From Mycoplasma zalophi (GTDB taxonomy: Bacteria > Bacillota_I > Bacilli_A > Mycoplasmatales > Metamycoplasmataceae), in contig NZ_JAHMHI010000001.1 of the NCBI RefSeq assembly GCF_018914005.1, forward strand, positions 248,001 through 312,000: DNA of 64,000 bases, in the 5' to 3' direction. Positions within the stretch are counted from its first letter, which is position 1. Every line of letters begins with the position of its first letter. Both the position numbers and the translations under genes were made by a program. Below, in pieces: positions 19,211 through 30,600 of the stretch. Below the pieces are notes generated by a model that saw nothing but the letters and a program-made list of their open reading frames with translations, made no database searches and was not told the DNA's origin.

Positions 19211-22200
19211 ATGGGAAAATCTAAATTTAATGAAAATACAAGAGTCCAAATACCAGCTTTGGTTCATCTTACAAGATTAGGATATAAATATTTTGGCAAA
19301 ATTTCTGAATCAGATGCTAATATTTTATACGATCCCGACACTAACATACTAATTGAAATTTTTGAAAAACAATTTAAGAAATTAAATCCTCAATTTAAGG
19401 GTGATCCAAAACAAATTTTATTAGAACTTAAACAAGAATTAAATAATGATGACTTGGGACAAAGTTTTTATAAAAAGTTGCTGTCAGTAGAAAAAAAATT
19501 AATCGACTTTAATGATATAAATAATAATGTTTTTCATTTTACTGCCGAATTTACATATAAAAATGGTAATGAAGAATTTAGACCCGATATAACATTATTT
19601 ATCAATGGTTTACCGCTTGTTTTCATTGAAGTTAAAAAACCGAATAATAAAGGTGGCATAATCGCTGAAAGCGAAAGAATGAACAATTTAAGATTTCCTA
19701 ATAAAAAGTTTAGAAGATTTATGAACATAACTCAATTAATGATATTTTCTAACAATATGGATTATTCTACAAATGATGATGATAATAATTCAATAGAAGG
19801 TTCTTTTTATTGTACAACATCAAAAAATAAATCTTTTTTTAATCATTTTCGAGAAGATCCGGTAAACAATAATAAATACTATTTCTATGAAAACTTCCCG
19901 TATTTAAATATAGATCCCAATACAGAAAATAAAATTCTCAATGACTTTAACTGTCCTGAGTTACACAATACACCAGAATATAAAGATAACTTAAGTAAGA
20001 CAACTCCAACTAATAGAATTATTACATCAATGTGTAGTTTTGAAAGACTGTTATTTTTAATCAAATATGGAATTGCATATATAAATTCCACTCGAGAAAA
20101 AGATGGGAATATAGTTACTATAAACCAGAAACATATAATGAGATATCAACAAATGTTTGCGAGCCTTGCTATTAAACAAAAACTTGAAGAAGGTAAAAAA
20201 TCCGGTGTTATATGACATACACAAGGTAGTGGAAAAACAGCGTTGTCTTACTACATTACAAAATACCTAACAGACTATTTTGCAAGCAAAAATTATGTTG
20301 CTAAATTTTATTTTATTGTAGATAGATTAGATTTGTTAGAACAATCAAAACAGGAATTCGAAGATAGAGGATTATCTGTTAAAACAGCAAACAGTAAACA
20401 AGAATTAATGGAACAATTTAGAACAACTCAATCATTACAAGGAACTAGTGGTCAATTAGAAATTACTGTTGTAAATATACAACGTTTTTATGAAGATAAA
20501 AGAAAAATTGAATTACCAAAATACGCAACCAAATTACAAAGAATTTTTATTATAGATGAAGCTCATAGAGGTTATAAACCAGAAGGTAGTTTTTTAAGTA
20601 ATTTATTTAATGCTGACACTGATTCAATAAAAATTGCATTAACAGGAACACCTTTATTAAATGAAGAAAAAGCTTCTTGAAAAATATTTGGTGAGTATAT
20701 TCATACATATTACTATGATAAATCTATACAAGATGGATATACATTAAAGATTATAAGAGAAGATATAGAAACATCATACAAAGATAAATTGACAGAAATT
20801 TACGACAATCTTGACGTTTTAGTCCAAAAAAAAGACGTAAAAAAATCTTACATAGTTGAACACGATTTATATGTTAAAGAATTAACAAAATATATTATAA
20901 ATGATATGAAAAACTTTAGAATTCTTCATGATGATAAAACATTGGGTGGAATGGTTATTTGTGAAACGAGCACACAAGCTAAAAAAATGTTTGAAATGTT
21001 TGATAAAATACAAACAGAAATGAATGAAAGTTCTTCAAATATAAATAAAAATGACACTAATTTGAAAGCTGGATTAATTCTTCATGATACTGATGATAAA
21101 GAAACAAGAAAACAAATTATAAATGATTTCAAAAAAAATATGACTATAGATATTTTAATTGTTTATAACATGCTTCTTACTGGATTTGATGCTCCAAGAT
21201 TAAAAAGATTATATTTTGGTCGAAAACTAAAAGACCATAACTTATTGCAAGCTATTACACGTGTAAACAGACCATACAAAGATTGTAAATATGGTTTTAT
21301 TATAGATTTTGCAGATATTAAGAAAAATTTTGAAGAAACTAATGCAGCCTATCTAGAGGAATTAGGAAAATTTAATGATAATAACGAAATAACAAAAACA
21401 AATGCATATGATGAAGTTTTAGAAAACGAAGATAAATTAATTGCAAAAGTAAAAAAAGTTAATGAATTGCTATTTAATTACACAACAGACAATTTGGAGG
21501 ATTTTTCAAAAGAAATTACTAATACCGAAGATAAAAAAGAGTTATTAGAATTAAAAAATGCTCTCAAAGATGCAAGAGATTGTTTTAATAGAGTAAAAAC
21601 ATTTGGAGATGATGAATTAAAATTGAAATTTAGCAAAATGCAAATTAATAGTTTGCCACAGATGATATCAATAGTTACTAATAAAATTGGCATTATTAAT
21701 CAAAAAAGTTTTTTTAATAATGATAATGGCTTGAAATTATTATTCAATGATTTTTTACTACAAATTGAGTTTAACTTCTCTAAAAATTTAGAAGAGGAAT
21801 TAAAAATAACTTCAGAATATGATTTAAATGAATTAAATGAAAAATTAAAGATGATATTTTTAAAACTAGAAAAAAATATTGATCCAGACGATCCTGAATT
21901 TATAAAAATATATGATGCATTCAGAATAAGATTTAAAGAAAAAGGATTTTCTATATCAACAATGCAAGAATATGAAGACATCTCAAAACACCTTAATGAA
22001 AGCGCACAAAAAATCGATAAATTACAAAGAAATAATGATAATTTATGTAAAAAATATAATGGAGATGTTAAGTTTGTTAGATTACATAAAAGAACTAACG
22101 AAGAAAATATAAAAAGAAAGGAAAAATCTCTTAATTATATTATTTCAGATAAAGATACTGAAATAATGGAAGTATTTTTAAACCTGAAAAAAGAAATAGA

Positions 22201-22387
22201 TAAAATGGTTTTTGATAATAAACACATTATAAAAAAAGAAGCTTACTTTAATCAAACTATTATGAGTAAAATAACCTCAACACTTAAAATAAAAAATATT
22301 GATATAAATAGAGAAGACAAATTTTTTATTTTAGAAAAAATTAAAACAGAATATTTAAATCAATATAATGAAATATATAAAGATTAA
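19211..22387 (+). CDS. hsdR: Type I restriction enzyme, motor/endonuclease subunit HsdR
   Basis: The 1058-residue protein starts at ATG 19211 behind GGAGAG (8 nt); an upstream in-frame ATG at 19166 lacks an RBS. Nuclease core: D126...E140-V-K142 (RPDITLF, then LVFIEVKKP). Superfamily 2 helicase motor: Walker A TQGSGKT about 337-343, DEAH at 449-452 with following RGYK, TGTP motif III, and LLTGFDAP with QAITRVNRPYK (motifs V and VI). A long helical C-terminus binds the M2S complex. Full length and motif-complete, so it is expected to be active. First gene of the hsdRMS operon, 21 nt before hsdM. Confidence 0.93.
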
Positions 22388-22408
22388 AAATGAAGAAAGG
22401 AAATTGTT

Positions 22409-24040
22409 TTGAATTTACAAGTAAAAGAAAAGACTATCAAATTAATTGATGAATTAAAATCAACATGTCAAGTCTATGGAATGGGTAATGATGGAAATGA
22501 ATACAAAATTATTACGCAAGTTTTTTTATACAAATTTATTAATGATAAATTCGGTTATGAAATAAAAAAAATAAGTAAGGAGTTAAACTCTGCTAAACAT
22601 TGAGAAGAATCATATGCAAATATGAGCGAAGAAGAAAGACTTAATTTACTTGATGAATTATCAGCCGATGTACCATTGTTAGATCCTCAACATTTAATTT
22701 ATAACTTATGAAATCAACAAAAAAGAGATGATTTTGCTCTTATTTTTGACCAGATAATGGTTGAAATTTCTAACAAAAATGAGGATATTTTTTCTACTCA
22801 AACTGTCCAAAACACTAAAATTCCTATTTTTGAGAAAATAACAATTTATGTAACAGATGAAAATGAACGTTCTAATTTTGCAAGAGCATTAATTGATAAA
22901 TTAGCAAACTTTTCATTTGAAGAGGTATTTGATGGACATTATGATTTTTTTGCAAATATATTTGAATATTTAATTAAAGATTACAATACAAATGGAGGTG
23001 GTAAATATGCAGAATATTACACACCACAATCAATTGCAAAAATTATGGCTAGATTATTAGTGGGAGAAAATAAAAATTATCAAAGTATTGAAATTTATGA
23101 CCCTTCAGCTGGAACAGGAACTCTTGTTATGGCATTATCTCATCAAATCGGAGAAAATAACTGTACAATATTTGCTCAAGATATCTCTCAACGCAGTAAT
23201 AAAATGCTTAAACTGAATCTTATTTTAAATGGATTAGTTTCTTCTTTAGATAATGCTATTCAAGGTGATACATTAGTTGCACCATATCACAAAAGCGATG
23301 ATGGAAAAGATTTAAAAACTTTTGATTTTGTTGTATCAAATCCACCTTTTAAAATGGATTTTTCAGAAACAAGAGAAAAATTAGCTGCTATGCCGTCGAG
23401 ATTTTGAGCTGGTGTTCCAAATATTCCTGCAAAGAAAAAAGAAAGCATGGCAATTTATACTCTATTTATTCAACATGTAATTAATTCTTTAAAATCTGAA
23501 ATCGGAAAAGGAGCAATTGTTATTCCTACAGGATTTATTACTTCTAAATCAGGAATAGAAAATAAAATTTTAAAAAAAATAGTAGATGATAAACTTGTAT
23601 ATGGGTGTGTAAGTATGCCATCAAATGTGTTTGCAAACACAGGAACTAATGTATCAGTTCTATTTTTTGATAATGCTAAAAACCATGATAAAGTTATATT
23701 AATAGATGCTTCTAAACTTGGTGAAGATTATCAAGATGGAAAGAACAAAAAGAAAAGATTAACAAACTCTGACATTGATTTAATTGTTAATACATTCAAT
23801 AAAAAAGAAGCTGTTGATTCTTTTTCAGTTGCAGTTTCTTACGATGAAATAAAAGCTAAAAATTATTCATTAGCAGCAGGTCAATATTTTGATATTAAAA
23901 TCGAATTTGTTGAATTAAGTCCTGAAGAATTTTCTTCAAAAATGAATCATTATAAAAAAGAATTACAAGAACTATTTGATGAAGGAGATAAACTTAATGA
24001 TGAAATTATGGAGCAATTAAGGAAAATTAAATATGAGTAA
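22409..24040 (+). CDS. hsdM: Type I DNA methyltransferase subunit HsdM
   Basis: The 543-residue protein starts at TTG 22409, 8 nt after AAAGG; no suitable ATG exists nearby. N-terminal helical HsdM domain (LYKFINDKFGYE), then YAEYYTPQSIA, motif I DPSAGTG at 231-237 and catalytic NPPF at 311-314, followed by a C-terminal helical tail. It transfers methyl groups to adenine N6 and forms the core of both the methylase and the restriction complex. Its last 8 bases overlap the start of hsdS1. Confidence 0.93.
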
Positions 24041-24605
24041 TTTTGATTTTGAAAAATTAGACAAGCATTTTTTTGTTACTAAATTGGCAGGTTTTGAATA
24101 TTCAAAATATATTCAACCCTACACAACTAATAAAAAGCAAAATGCAGATGATATACCTTTAATTCAGGGAAAGAATATAAAAAATGGTTTGTTTATAAAA
24201 GAATATGACTGATACATTAGAAAAGATATTTCCGATTCATTAAAAAGAAGCACCCTTAATAAAAAAGCAATTTTAATTCCTTATGTTGGAAGTATAGGAG
24301 AAGTTGGTATTTTTGATAATTATGAAACTTGTCACCTTGGAAGTAATGTTGCAAAATTAGAACTAAAAGATGATACATACAACCTTGAATATGTAAAATA
24401 TTATCTTCAAAGTCCTCTTGGTCAATTATTTCTTTTAAGAGAAAAGCAAGGCTCTATGCAGCAAAACATAACAATGCAAAGTATAAGAAACACATTAATT
24501 ATAAAAAGGATAATGAACGAGCAAAATAAAATAGTTAATATTTTAAAGACTTTAGATAAAAAAATAGAAATAAATAACAAGATAAACGATAATTTATTTA
24601 TCTAA
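24033..24605 (+). CDS. hsdS: HsdS1, half-length specificity subunit (off orientation)
   Basis: The 190-residue product starts at ATG 24033. It has one target-recognition domain (LAGFEYSKYIQPYT to MQSIRNTLIIKR) and the first conserved helix (QNKIVNILKTLDKKIEINNKINDNLF), then stops two codons after the inversion site at 24581-24596. Full HsdS proteins are about 380-400 residues with two recognition domains. The missing second half lies immediately downstream in reverse orientation. Inversion between 24581 and 25187 would join the two in frame to give about 377 residues. Confidence 0.88.
24581..24596 (+). repeat. hsdS inversion site 1
   Basis: Core GATAAACGATAATTTA encodes the conserved helix end I-N-D-N-L. 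The same 16 bases recur at 26705 (same strand) and inverted at 25172 and, 15 of 16, at 27440. Confidence 0.85.
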
Positions 24606-25204
24606 TCTTCAATAGTTACTTGACCATTTATTAAAAGCGGTAGAAGAAAATCTTTTAGTTTTATAAATTCATCATTTTCAATATTGTTTTTTTCTATAAC
24701 TTTTATAAAAGAGTTTAATGTATTTAAAATATTTTCATCTTCAGGTATAAAAACAGGTATATTATCAATATCGTTTTTTGATATAAATTTTACAATTGAA
24801 CCCGTTGATGAATACTTAAATGAATTCATTCTATAAACACAAGATAAATATAATAAAGTATAATATTTATATTTTGGTGTTAACACATATGTTCTTTGAT
24901 ATGCATTAAATTTTCCGGTATAGTGTTTTACATTAAAATCTCCATTACCAGCTATAAGAATTGAAGAATTATCAAATGAAAATTCGTTACATAATAGTGT
25001 TGAATTAGAACACGTAAAAAATTTATATTTTCCATTATTAGTTGAAAAATTTGCATCTTTTTTCCCTGTTTTTACATGCGCTATAGATTTTACATTAGAT
25101 TTTTTATATTTAATTTTATTTTTAGATATATTAAACATCATATTTTCATAAATAATCTTCATCTGTGCATATAAATTATCGTTTATCTGAGTATTTATAT
25201 TCAA
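24602..25204 (-). CDS. hsdS: Silent inverted hsdS half-gene (second recognition domain)
   Basis: The minus-strand frame enters at the inversion site (TQINDNLYAQMK), continues through a recognition domain (VKSIAHVKTGKKDANFS to NDIDNIPVFIPEDEN) and ends with the second conserved helix (FIKLKDFLLPLLINGQ). Its stop overlaps the stop of hsdS1, tail to tail. It has no RBS or start of its own upstream of the site, so it is a storage cassette that becomes expressed by inversion. The domain is related to the first domain of hsdS2 (shared GKFNAYQRTY). Confidence 0.85.
   Translation of the reverse strand: MNINTQINDNLYAQMKIIYENMMFNISKNKIKYKKSNVKSIAHVKTGKKDANFSTNNGKYKFFTCSNSTLLCNEFSFDNSSILIAGNGDFNVKHYTGKFNAYQRTYVLTPKYKYYTLLYLSCVYRMNSFKYSSTGSIVKFISKNDIDNIPVFIPEDENILNTLNSFIKVIEKNNIENDEFIKLKDFLLPLLINGQVTIED
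25172..25187 (-). repeat. hsdS inversion site 2
   Basis: Exact reverse complement of the 24581 core. In the cassette it is read in the same frame (CAG ATA AAC GAT AAT TTA), so joining is in frame. Confidence 0.85.
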
Positions 25205-25224
25205 TCAAAAACTGAAGTAGATTG

Positions 25225-25249
25225 AAGAACAGCACTTAGCGTCGTTCTT
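25225..25249 (+). promoter_or_regulatory. Hairpin in the leader of the recombinase gene
   Basis: AAGAAC (25225-25230) pairs with GTTCTT (25244-25249), followed by a T-run and then directly AGGAGG, the RBS of the recombinase. It could attenuate recombinase expression. Confidence 0.35.
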
Positions 25250-25266
25250 TTTTAGGAGGACGACAT

Positions 25267-26241
25267 ATGAAAGAAAAAATTATAAAAAATATTATGCAAA
25301 AGATGCAAAACATTTTAAATAACAAACAAATGAATCAGTTAAAACAAACATTAAATTATGAATTTAAAGAAATATTCGAAGAAAATAAGGGTGATAAATC
25401 AAATAAAGAATTAATAGACTTATTTATAGATTCTAAAAAATTAGAAGGTTGTTCAGATAACACAATAAAATACTATATATCAACTATAAATTTAATGTTA
25501 AAATTTGTTAATAAATACATAAACGAAATAGATACTAATGATTTAAGAAATTATTTATCTAATTATCAAAAACAAAATAACTCTAGTAAAATAACAATAG
25601 ATAATATTCGTAGAATTTTATCCAGTTTCTTTTCATGACTAGAAGATGAAAATTACATTATTAAAAGCCCAGTAAGACGAATAAAAAAAGTTAAATCACC
25701 TATAAAAATAAAAGAAACTTACTCAGATGAAGAACTAGAAATTATGAGAGATAATGTAAATAATTATAGGGATTTAGCATTAATAGACATTTTAGCTTCA
25801 ACGGGAATGAGAGTTGGAGAATTAGTAAAATTAAATATTGAAGATGTTGATTTTAATGAAAGAGAGTGTTTAGTATTAGGAAAGGGAAATAAAGAAAGAA
25901 TTGTGTATTTCGATGCAAGAACAAAAATACATTTAAAAAATTATCTTAATTCAAGAAATGATAACAACAATGCTCTTTTTATTTCACTTAAATATCCATA
26001 TAATAGAATGAGTATTAATGGTATAGAGTGCAGACTCAAAAAAATCGGAGAAAAGTTAAATATAAAAAGAGTTCACCCTCATAAATTTAGAAGAACTCTT
26101 GCTACTATGGCAATAGATAAAGGTATGCCAATAGAACAAGTCCAAAGATTATTAGGACATGAAAAAGTGGATACAACACTTAAATATGCTATGGTAAAAC
26201 AAAGTAATGTAAAAATAGCACATCAAAAATATATAGGATAA
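25267..26241 (+). CDS. Tyrosine recombinase (XerC/HsdS-invertase type)
   Basis: The 324-residue protein starts at ATG 25267 with AGGAGG 9 nt upstream. N-terminal SAM-like core-binding domain (FIDSKKLEGCSDNTIKYY), then the catalytic domain with all tyrosine recombinase residues: R182 (STGMRVGEL), K about 209 (GKGNKE), H272-xx-R275 (HPHKFRRT), H298 (LLGHE) and nucleophile Y307 (TTLKYAM). It lies between the two hsdS loci, within the set of inverted repeats, which is where invertases of mycoplasma type I systems are found. It probably catalyses the hsdS inversions. Confidence 0.88.
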
Positions 26242-26252
26242 GAGGTGATAAT

Positions 26253-27434
26253 GTGAAAAAATATAAGAAATTAACTGAAGTGGCAGAAATTATTACCGGG
26301 AAATTAGATTCAAATGCTGCTAATGATAAAGGAATATACCCATATTTCACTTGTGGTGCAGAACCACTAAGAATTGATGAATTTGCATATGATATGGATG
26401 CTATATTGCTTGCTGGGAATAATGCACAAGGAAATTTTCACTGTCAGAGATATAAAGGTAAATTTAATGCTTACCAAAGGACATACATCATAACTGCTAA
26501 AATTGGATATGATATTGATTATATTTTCTATAATTTAAAAATAAACTTAAGTAATTTTAAGAGATTATCTCAAGGTTCGCAAACAAAATTTTTAACAATG
26601 AATATTTTAAATTCATTCTTGATAGAAGATTTACCATTTAATAAGCAAATAGAAAAAACAAAAATACTATGTGCGTTGGACAAAAAAATAATGCTTAACA
26701 ATCAGATAAACGATAATTTATTCAATCAATTAAGTACATTATACAATTATTGGTTTATTCAATTTGAATTTCCAGATAATAACCTAAAGCCTTACAATAC
26801 GAATTCGGAAAAATTTGTTTATAGTGAAGCTCTAAATAAAGAAATCCCTGAAAATTGGACTATCGAAACATTGGCTAATAATTCTATTTCATCGATAATA
26901 AAACCTGGTATCGATAAATTTGACCATAAAACTTACTATGCTACTGCTGATATAAATAACAAAGATATATCTGTAGGAAGCAAGATATCGTATGATAATC
27001 GAGAAAGCAGAGCTAATATGCAGCCTATTAAAAATTCTGTATGGTTTGCTAAAATGAAAAATAGTGTTAAACACCTGTTTATTACAGATAATATGAATTT
27101 TATGATTAAGGATGGTATTTTATCTACAGGTTTTTGTGGTTTAGACTGTAATGAATTAGCTTTTGAATATATTGCATCTTTCATATCAAGCCCATATTTT
27201 GAAATCAGAAAAGATATTTTATCTCATGGAGCTACACAAGAAGCTGTTAATAATGATGATTTAAATTCTATTAACATTCTAATTCCGGATAAAGAAACTT
27301 TACTAAAATTTCATAGAATAGCAAACCCAATTTATAAACAAATTACTGAAAATATTTGCTCAAATAGGAAACTGCAAGAAATTAGAGACTTTTTATTACC
27401 ACTACTTATGAATAGTCAAGTAACAATAGAGTAA
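26253..27434 (+). CDS. hsdS: HsdS2, full-length specificity subunit
   Basis: The 393-residue protein starts at GTG 26253, 6 nt after AGAGGTG; the ATG two bases earlier is in a frame that stops at once. Two recognition domains (LTEVAEIITGKLDSNA, and NWTIETLANNSISSII) alternate with two conserved helices (LCALDKKIMLNNQINDNLF, and RKLQEIRDFLLPLLMNSQ). The inversion site at 26705-26720 lies in the first helix and its inverted partner follows the stop at 27440. This is the only complete specificity subunit of the type I locus in the present arrangement. Confidence 0.9.
   Translation: MKKYKKLTEVAEIITGKLDSNAANDKGIYPYFTCGAEPLRIDEFAYDMDAILLAGNNAQGNFHCQRYKGKFNAYQRTYIITAKIGYDIDYIFYNLKINLSNFKRLSQGSQTKFLTMNILNSFLIEDLPFNKQIEKTKILCALDKKIMLNNQINDNLFNQLSTLYNYWFIQFEFPDNNLKPYNTNSEKFVYSEALNKEIPENWTIETLANNSISSIIKPGIDKFDHKTYYATADINNKDISVGSKISYDNRESRANMQPIKNSVWFAKMKNSVKHLFITDNMNFMIKDGILSTGFCGLDCNELAFEYIASFISSPYFEIRKDILSHGATQEAVNNDDLNSINILIPDKETLLKFHRIANPIYKQITENICSNRKLQEIRDFLLPLLMNSQVTIE
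26705..26720 (+). repeat. hsdS inversion site 3
   Basis: Identical 16-bp core to site 1, in the same frame inside hsdS2. Confidence 0.85.
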
Positions 27435-27439
27435 GTAGC

Positions 27440-27454
27440 TAAATTATCGTTTAT
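27440..27454 (-). repeat. hsdS inversion site 4
   Basis: Reverse complement of the core with only the last base changed, six bases downstream of the hsdS2 stop. Inversion with site 3 would truncate hsdS2, mirroring the present state of hsdS1. Confidence 0.75.
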
Positions 27455-27619
27455 ATAACAAAACATTAATAACAAAAACCAAATTTAAAATTATTAAAAG
27501 TGTAAGCTATTGCTATTACACTTATATTATTATTCGCAAATTCATGCGGTAAATTCGTATTTACACATTAATTTAAATACAAATAATTTACTTAAAAATC
27601 TTTTCGTTATTAAGAAATA

Positions 27620-27648
27620 AAAAAACAACAAAAATATTGTTGTTTTTT
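27620..27648. terminator. Bidirectional terminator between hsdS2 and the giant gene
   Basis: AAAAACAACAA and TTGTTGTTTTT form a stem with A/T flanks, usable by both convergent genes. Confidence 0.7.
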
Positions 27649-27684
27649 CTTTTTTGTTTATTTTTTGAAAAATATTTTTTATAT

Positions 27685-30600
27685 TTATAATCTAAAACCA
27701 TATGTATCATCATTATAACCTGCATAATAATCTACAGTTGTTGCAATATTAGTATTTTTAGCTTCACTTCCTTTTGCATCTCATAGCAACAATTGTTTAT
27801 ATTCTTTATTATTTGAGGATACATAATATTTGTCAATTACTTCAAAATAAGTTTCAATTGCTTTATTAATTTTATTTTGATGTCTTCAAAAATCATCGTA
27901 TTTTCCGTTATCAGCTATTTGATTATATTCTCGTTCCAAATTATTTGTTTGACTTTCTAATTGTTTATATAATGAAGTTTTTTTAACGTCTTCAGGTAAT
28001 TTTTCAAAAAGTGAAAATATCATTTTTCTTACATATTCATTAAACACATAGTAATCACCAGTACCTTTTAATTTTAAGTAATTTCATCTATAATTTTTTC
28101 AGTAATATTGTGCAAAATGTCCAATATCTCAACCATTATATTGATTTGAAATTAAATTACCTGCTTTAGATTTGATTTCTTTTATAAATTGTTCGATGTT
28201 TTCTCAAGGTTCTATATAAGAAGAATCATCATCTGATTTTTGAAGATCTCAAATTAATTTTTTAAGATAGCTAAATGTAAGATTTTCATGCTCGTTTTTA
28301 GGTTTAGGAACAGAAAAATCATCAAAATTCATATATGCATTTACTGCTTTATATAAATGAGAATAAAATCCATCTAATCTTTTACTTCAAACTTTATATG
28401 ATGCTAATAATGGTAAATATCCATATAATTTTCTGAATTTTTGAACATAAAGACCAGGTTTATTTTGTTCATTATATCCAACATATAATTTCAATTTGTT
28501 TTTTAATAAATCCATTTCTTGTTCATAATATTTAACCGAATTAAAAAATAGGTTTCGATAATTTACATAATCAGAAGCAGTTAATGATTGTTTATCTTGC
28601 TTTTCATATTTTGCAATAAATTTTTCTTCTAAATCATTATAAAGATTTTTTGTTTCATCTATTCTTTGTACATCTTTTATTTGAATATGATTATCAGTTC
28701 TGTTTTTATATCCATTTTCATTATTATTCATTTCTGTTATTTCAATAAATTTTTTAACGTCTTCTACTAAACTATTTAAATTTTCTTCAAGATTTAAATT
28801 TGATTTTGAAGAATAATTTTTTGCAGTTTGATTAGATTTTATTGATTTTTTGTTTATTAGTGTTTGTAAGAAATTGATTTTATTATTTACTGCAGTTATT
28901 TTTCCTTCGAATTGTTGTTTATCTTTTTTTAATAAATACTTATCTGACTGAGTGTTATTTACTTTAGAATTTACGTATTTTAGACTTCTACCTCATGTAT
29001 CTGGTGCATCGATTAATGTATTTTTTGCATTTACAAGGGAATTTTTATATTCATTTTGTTTATTTAAATTTTCTAAAGCTAAAGCATGTTCTTTTTCATA
29101 TTCTTTTTTATTATCATTAATTTTTTGGAGATTTTGCTGTACATCATTATAAATAGATTTTATATTTGTTTGATAATTTGATTTTTCATAATCAACTGCA
29201 GATATTTTTGTTTTTAGATAATCTAAATTTTTATATTCTTCTTTACTTTCATCAATTCTTTCATTTTCAGGTTCATTAAGAATTTCATCAATAACAGCTA
29301 TTATTTGTTTTCTTAACTCATTATATGAATCTTTTTGTAATTTACTATAAGAATTTCTAGCTTCTATAAATGTTTGATCGTTTAAGGTTTTATTAGTATG
29401 TGAATGATTTTGCATTGCTTCAGATAATTTATTATCAATAGTAAGTGAATTACTGTCCATAAATTCAATTACTTTATTAATTGTTTTTAGATCACCAAAT
29501 ATTTTTGTTATTTCTGTTTTTGTTGAATTAAAAACAGTTTTAGCAGTTGTTAATTGATGAATAACAACATTTCTTCTAAGTATAGAAGTTTTTACTTCAT
29601 TATATTTTTCATTTAAAGTATCAAATGAAGATTCAACTTGATTTATTGTTGGATTATGTTCTGGTAATGCCACATTATCCTGAGTGTTTTTTGCAATAGC
29701 TAATTCTAAATTTAAATCTTTGTAATTAGGATTATTTAATGTTTGATTAACATAATCTCCAACTTCTTTACTTAGTTTTTCATACTTGTTATATTCTTTT
29801 ATTGACTCATTAGCAGCATCTAATATTTCTTTAGCTTTTGCATATTTTTCAGGTGTTTTAGGATCAACTAATGTTTTATCAGCTTCTGATTTAGCTTCTT
29901 TAAATTCTTTAGTATATTTTTGTTTTAAATCATCATCTTTAATATCATTGATTTGCTCATTAATTTCATTAAATTTAGTTAATGATTTTTCATACTCTGC
30001 TTTATTTTTATCAAGTTCTTCTTGTTTTTTATCATTTAAAGTTTTATTTAAAGCATCAATTGCTTTTTTAGCTGCATCATATGCTTCTTTTTGTTTTTGT
30101 TTGTCTTCTCCCGCTCCTTGAAGACTAGTTGCTAATTCTCTATCAATTTCTGATAGTTTATTGTCATAGTATGCTTTTGTTTCAGGATAGTTACCTTCAA
30201 GTTCATTAGAAGTTGCTTGTGCTTGTTGTCTTGTTTTTTCAAAATCATTTTTTGATTTATCTAATTGTGCTTTTAATAACACACCTTCTAAGTGTTGTTT
30301 TTGAGTGTTGTAATCTTCAATTGTTATAGAAGATGGGTTGGTATTTGTTTTTGCATTTATAGCATCTTTTGCAACTTCTTTAGCTTTATCTAATACATCA
30401 ATGATTGCTTTTTCATTTGTATCTTTGCTATTTAATTGTTTTTTAAATTCATCTATTTTATCAACAATATTTAAATAATTTTCTTCAGCTTTATTTAAAT
30501 CAATATCAGCTTTAGCTTGTTTTAATGCTTCTTTTGCATCTTCATATGCTTGTTTAATTTCTTGAGGAGTTTTTGCAGTAGCTAAAGCTTGTTTAAGTGA

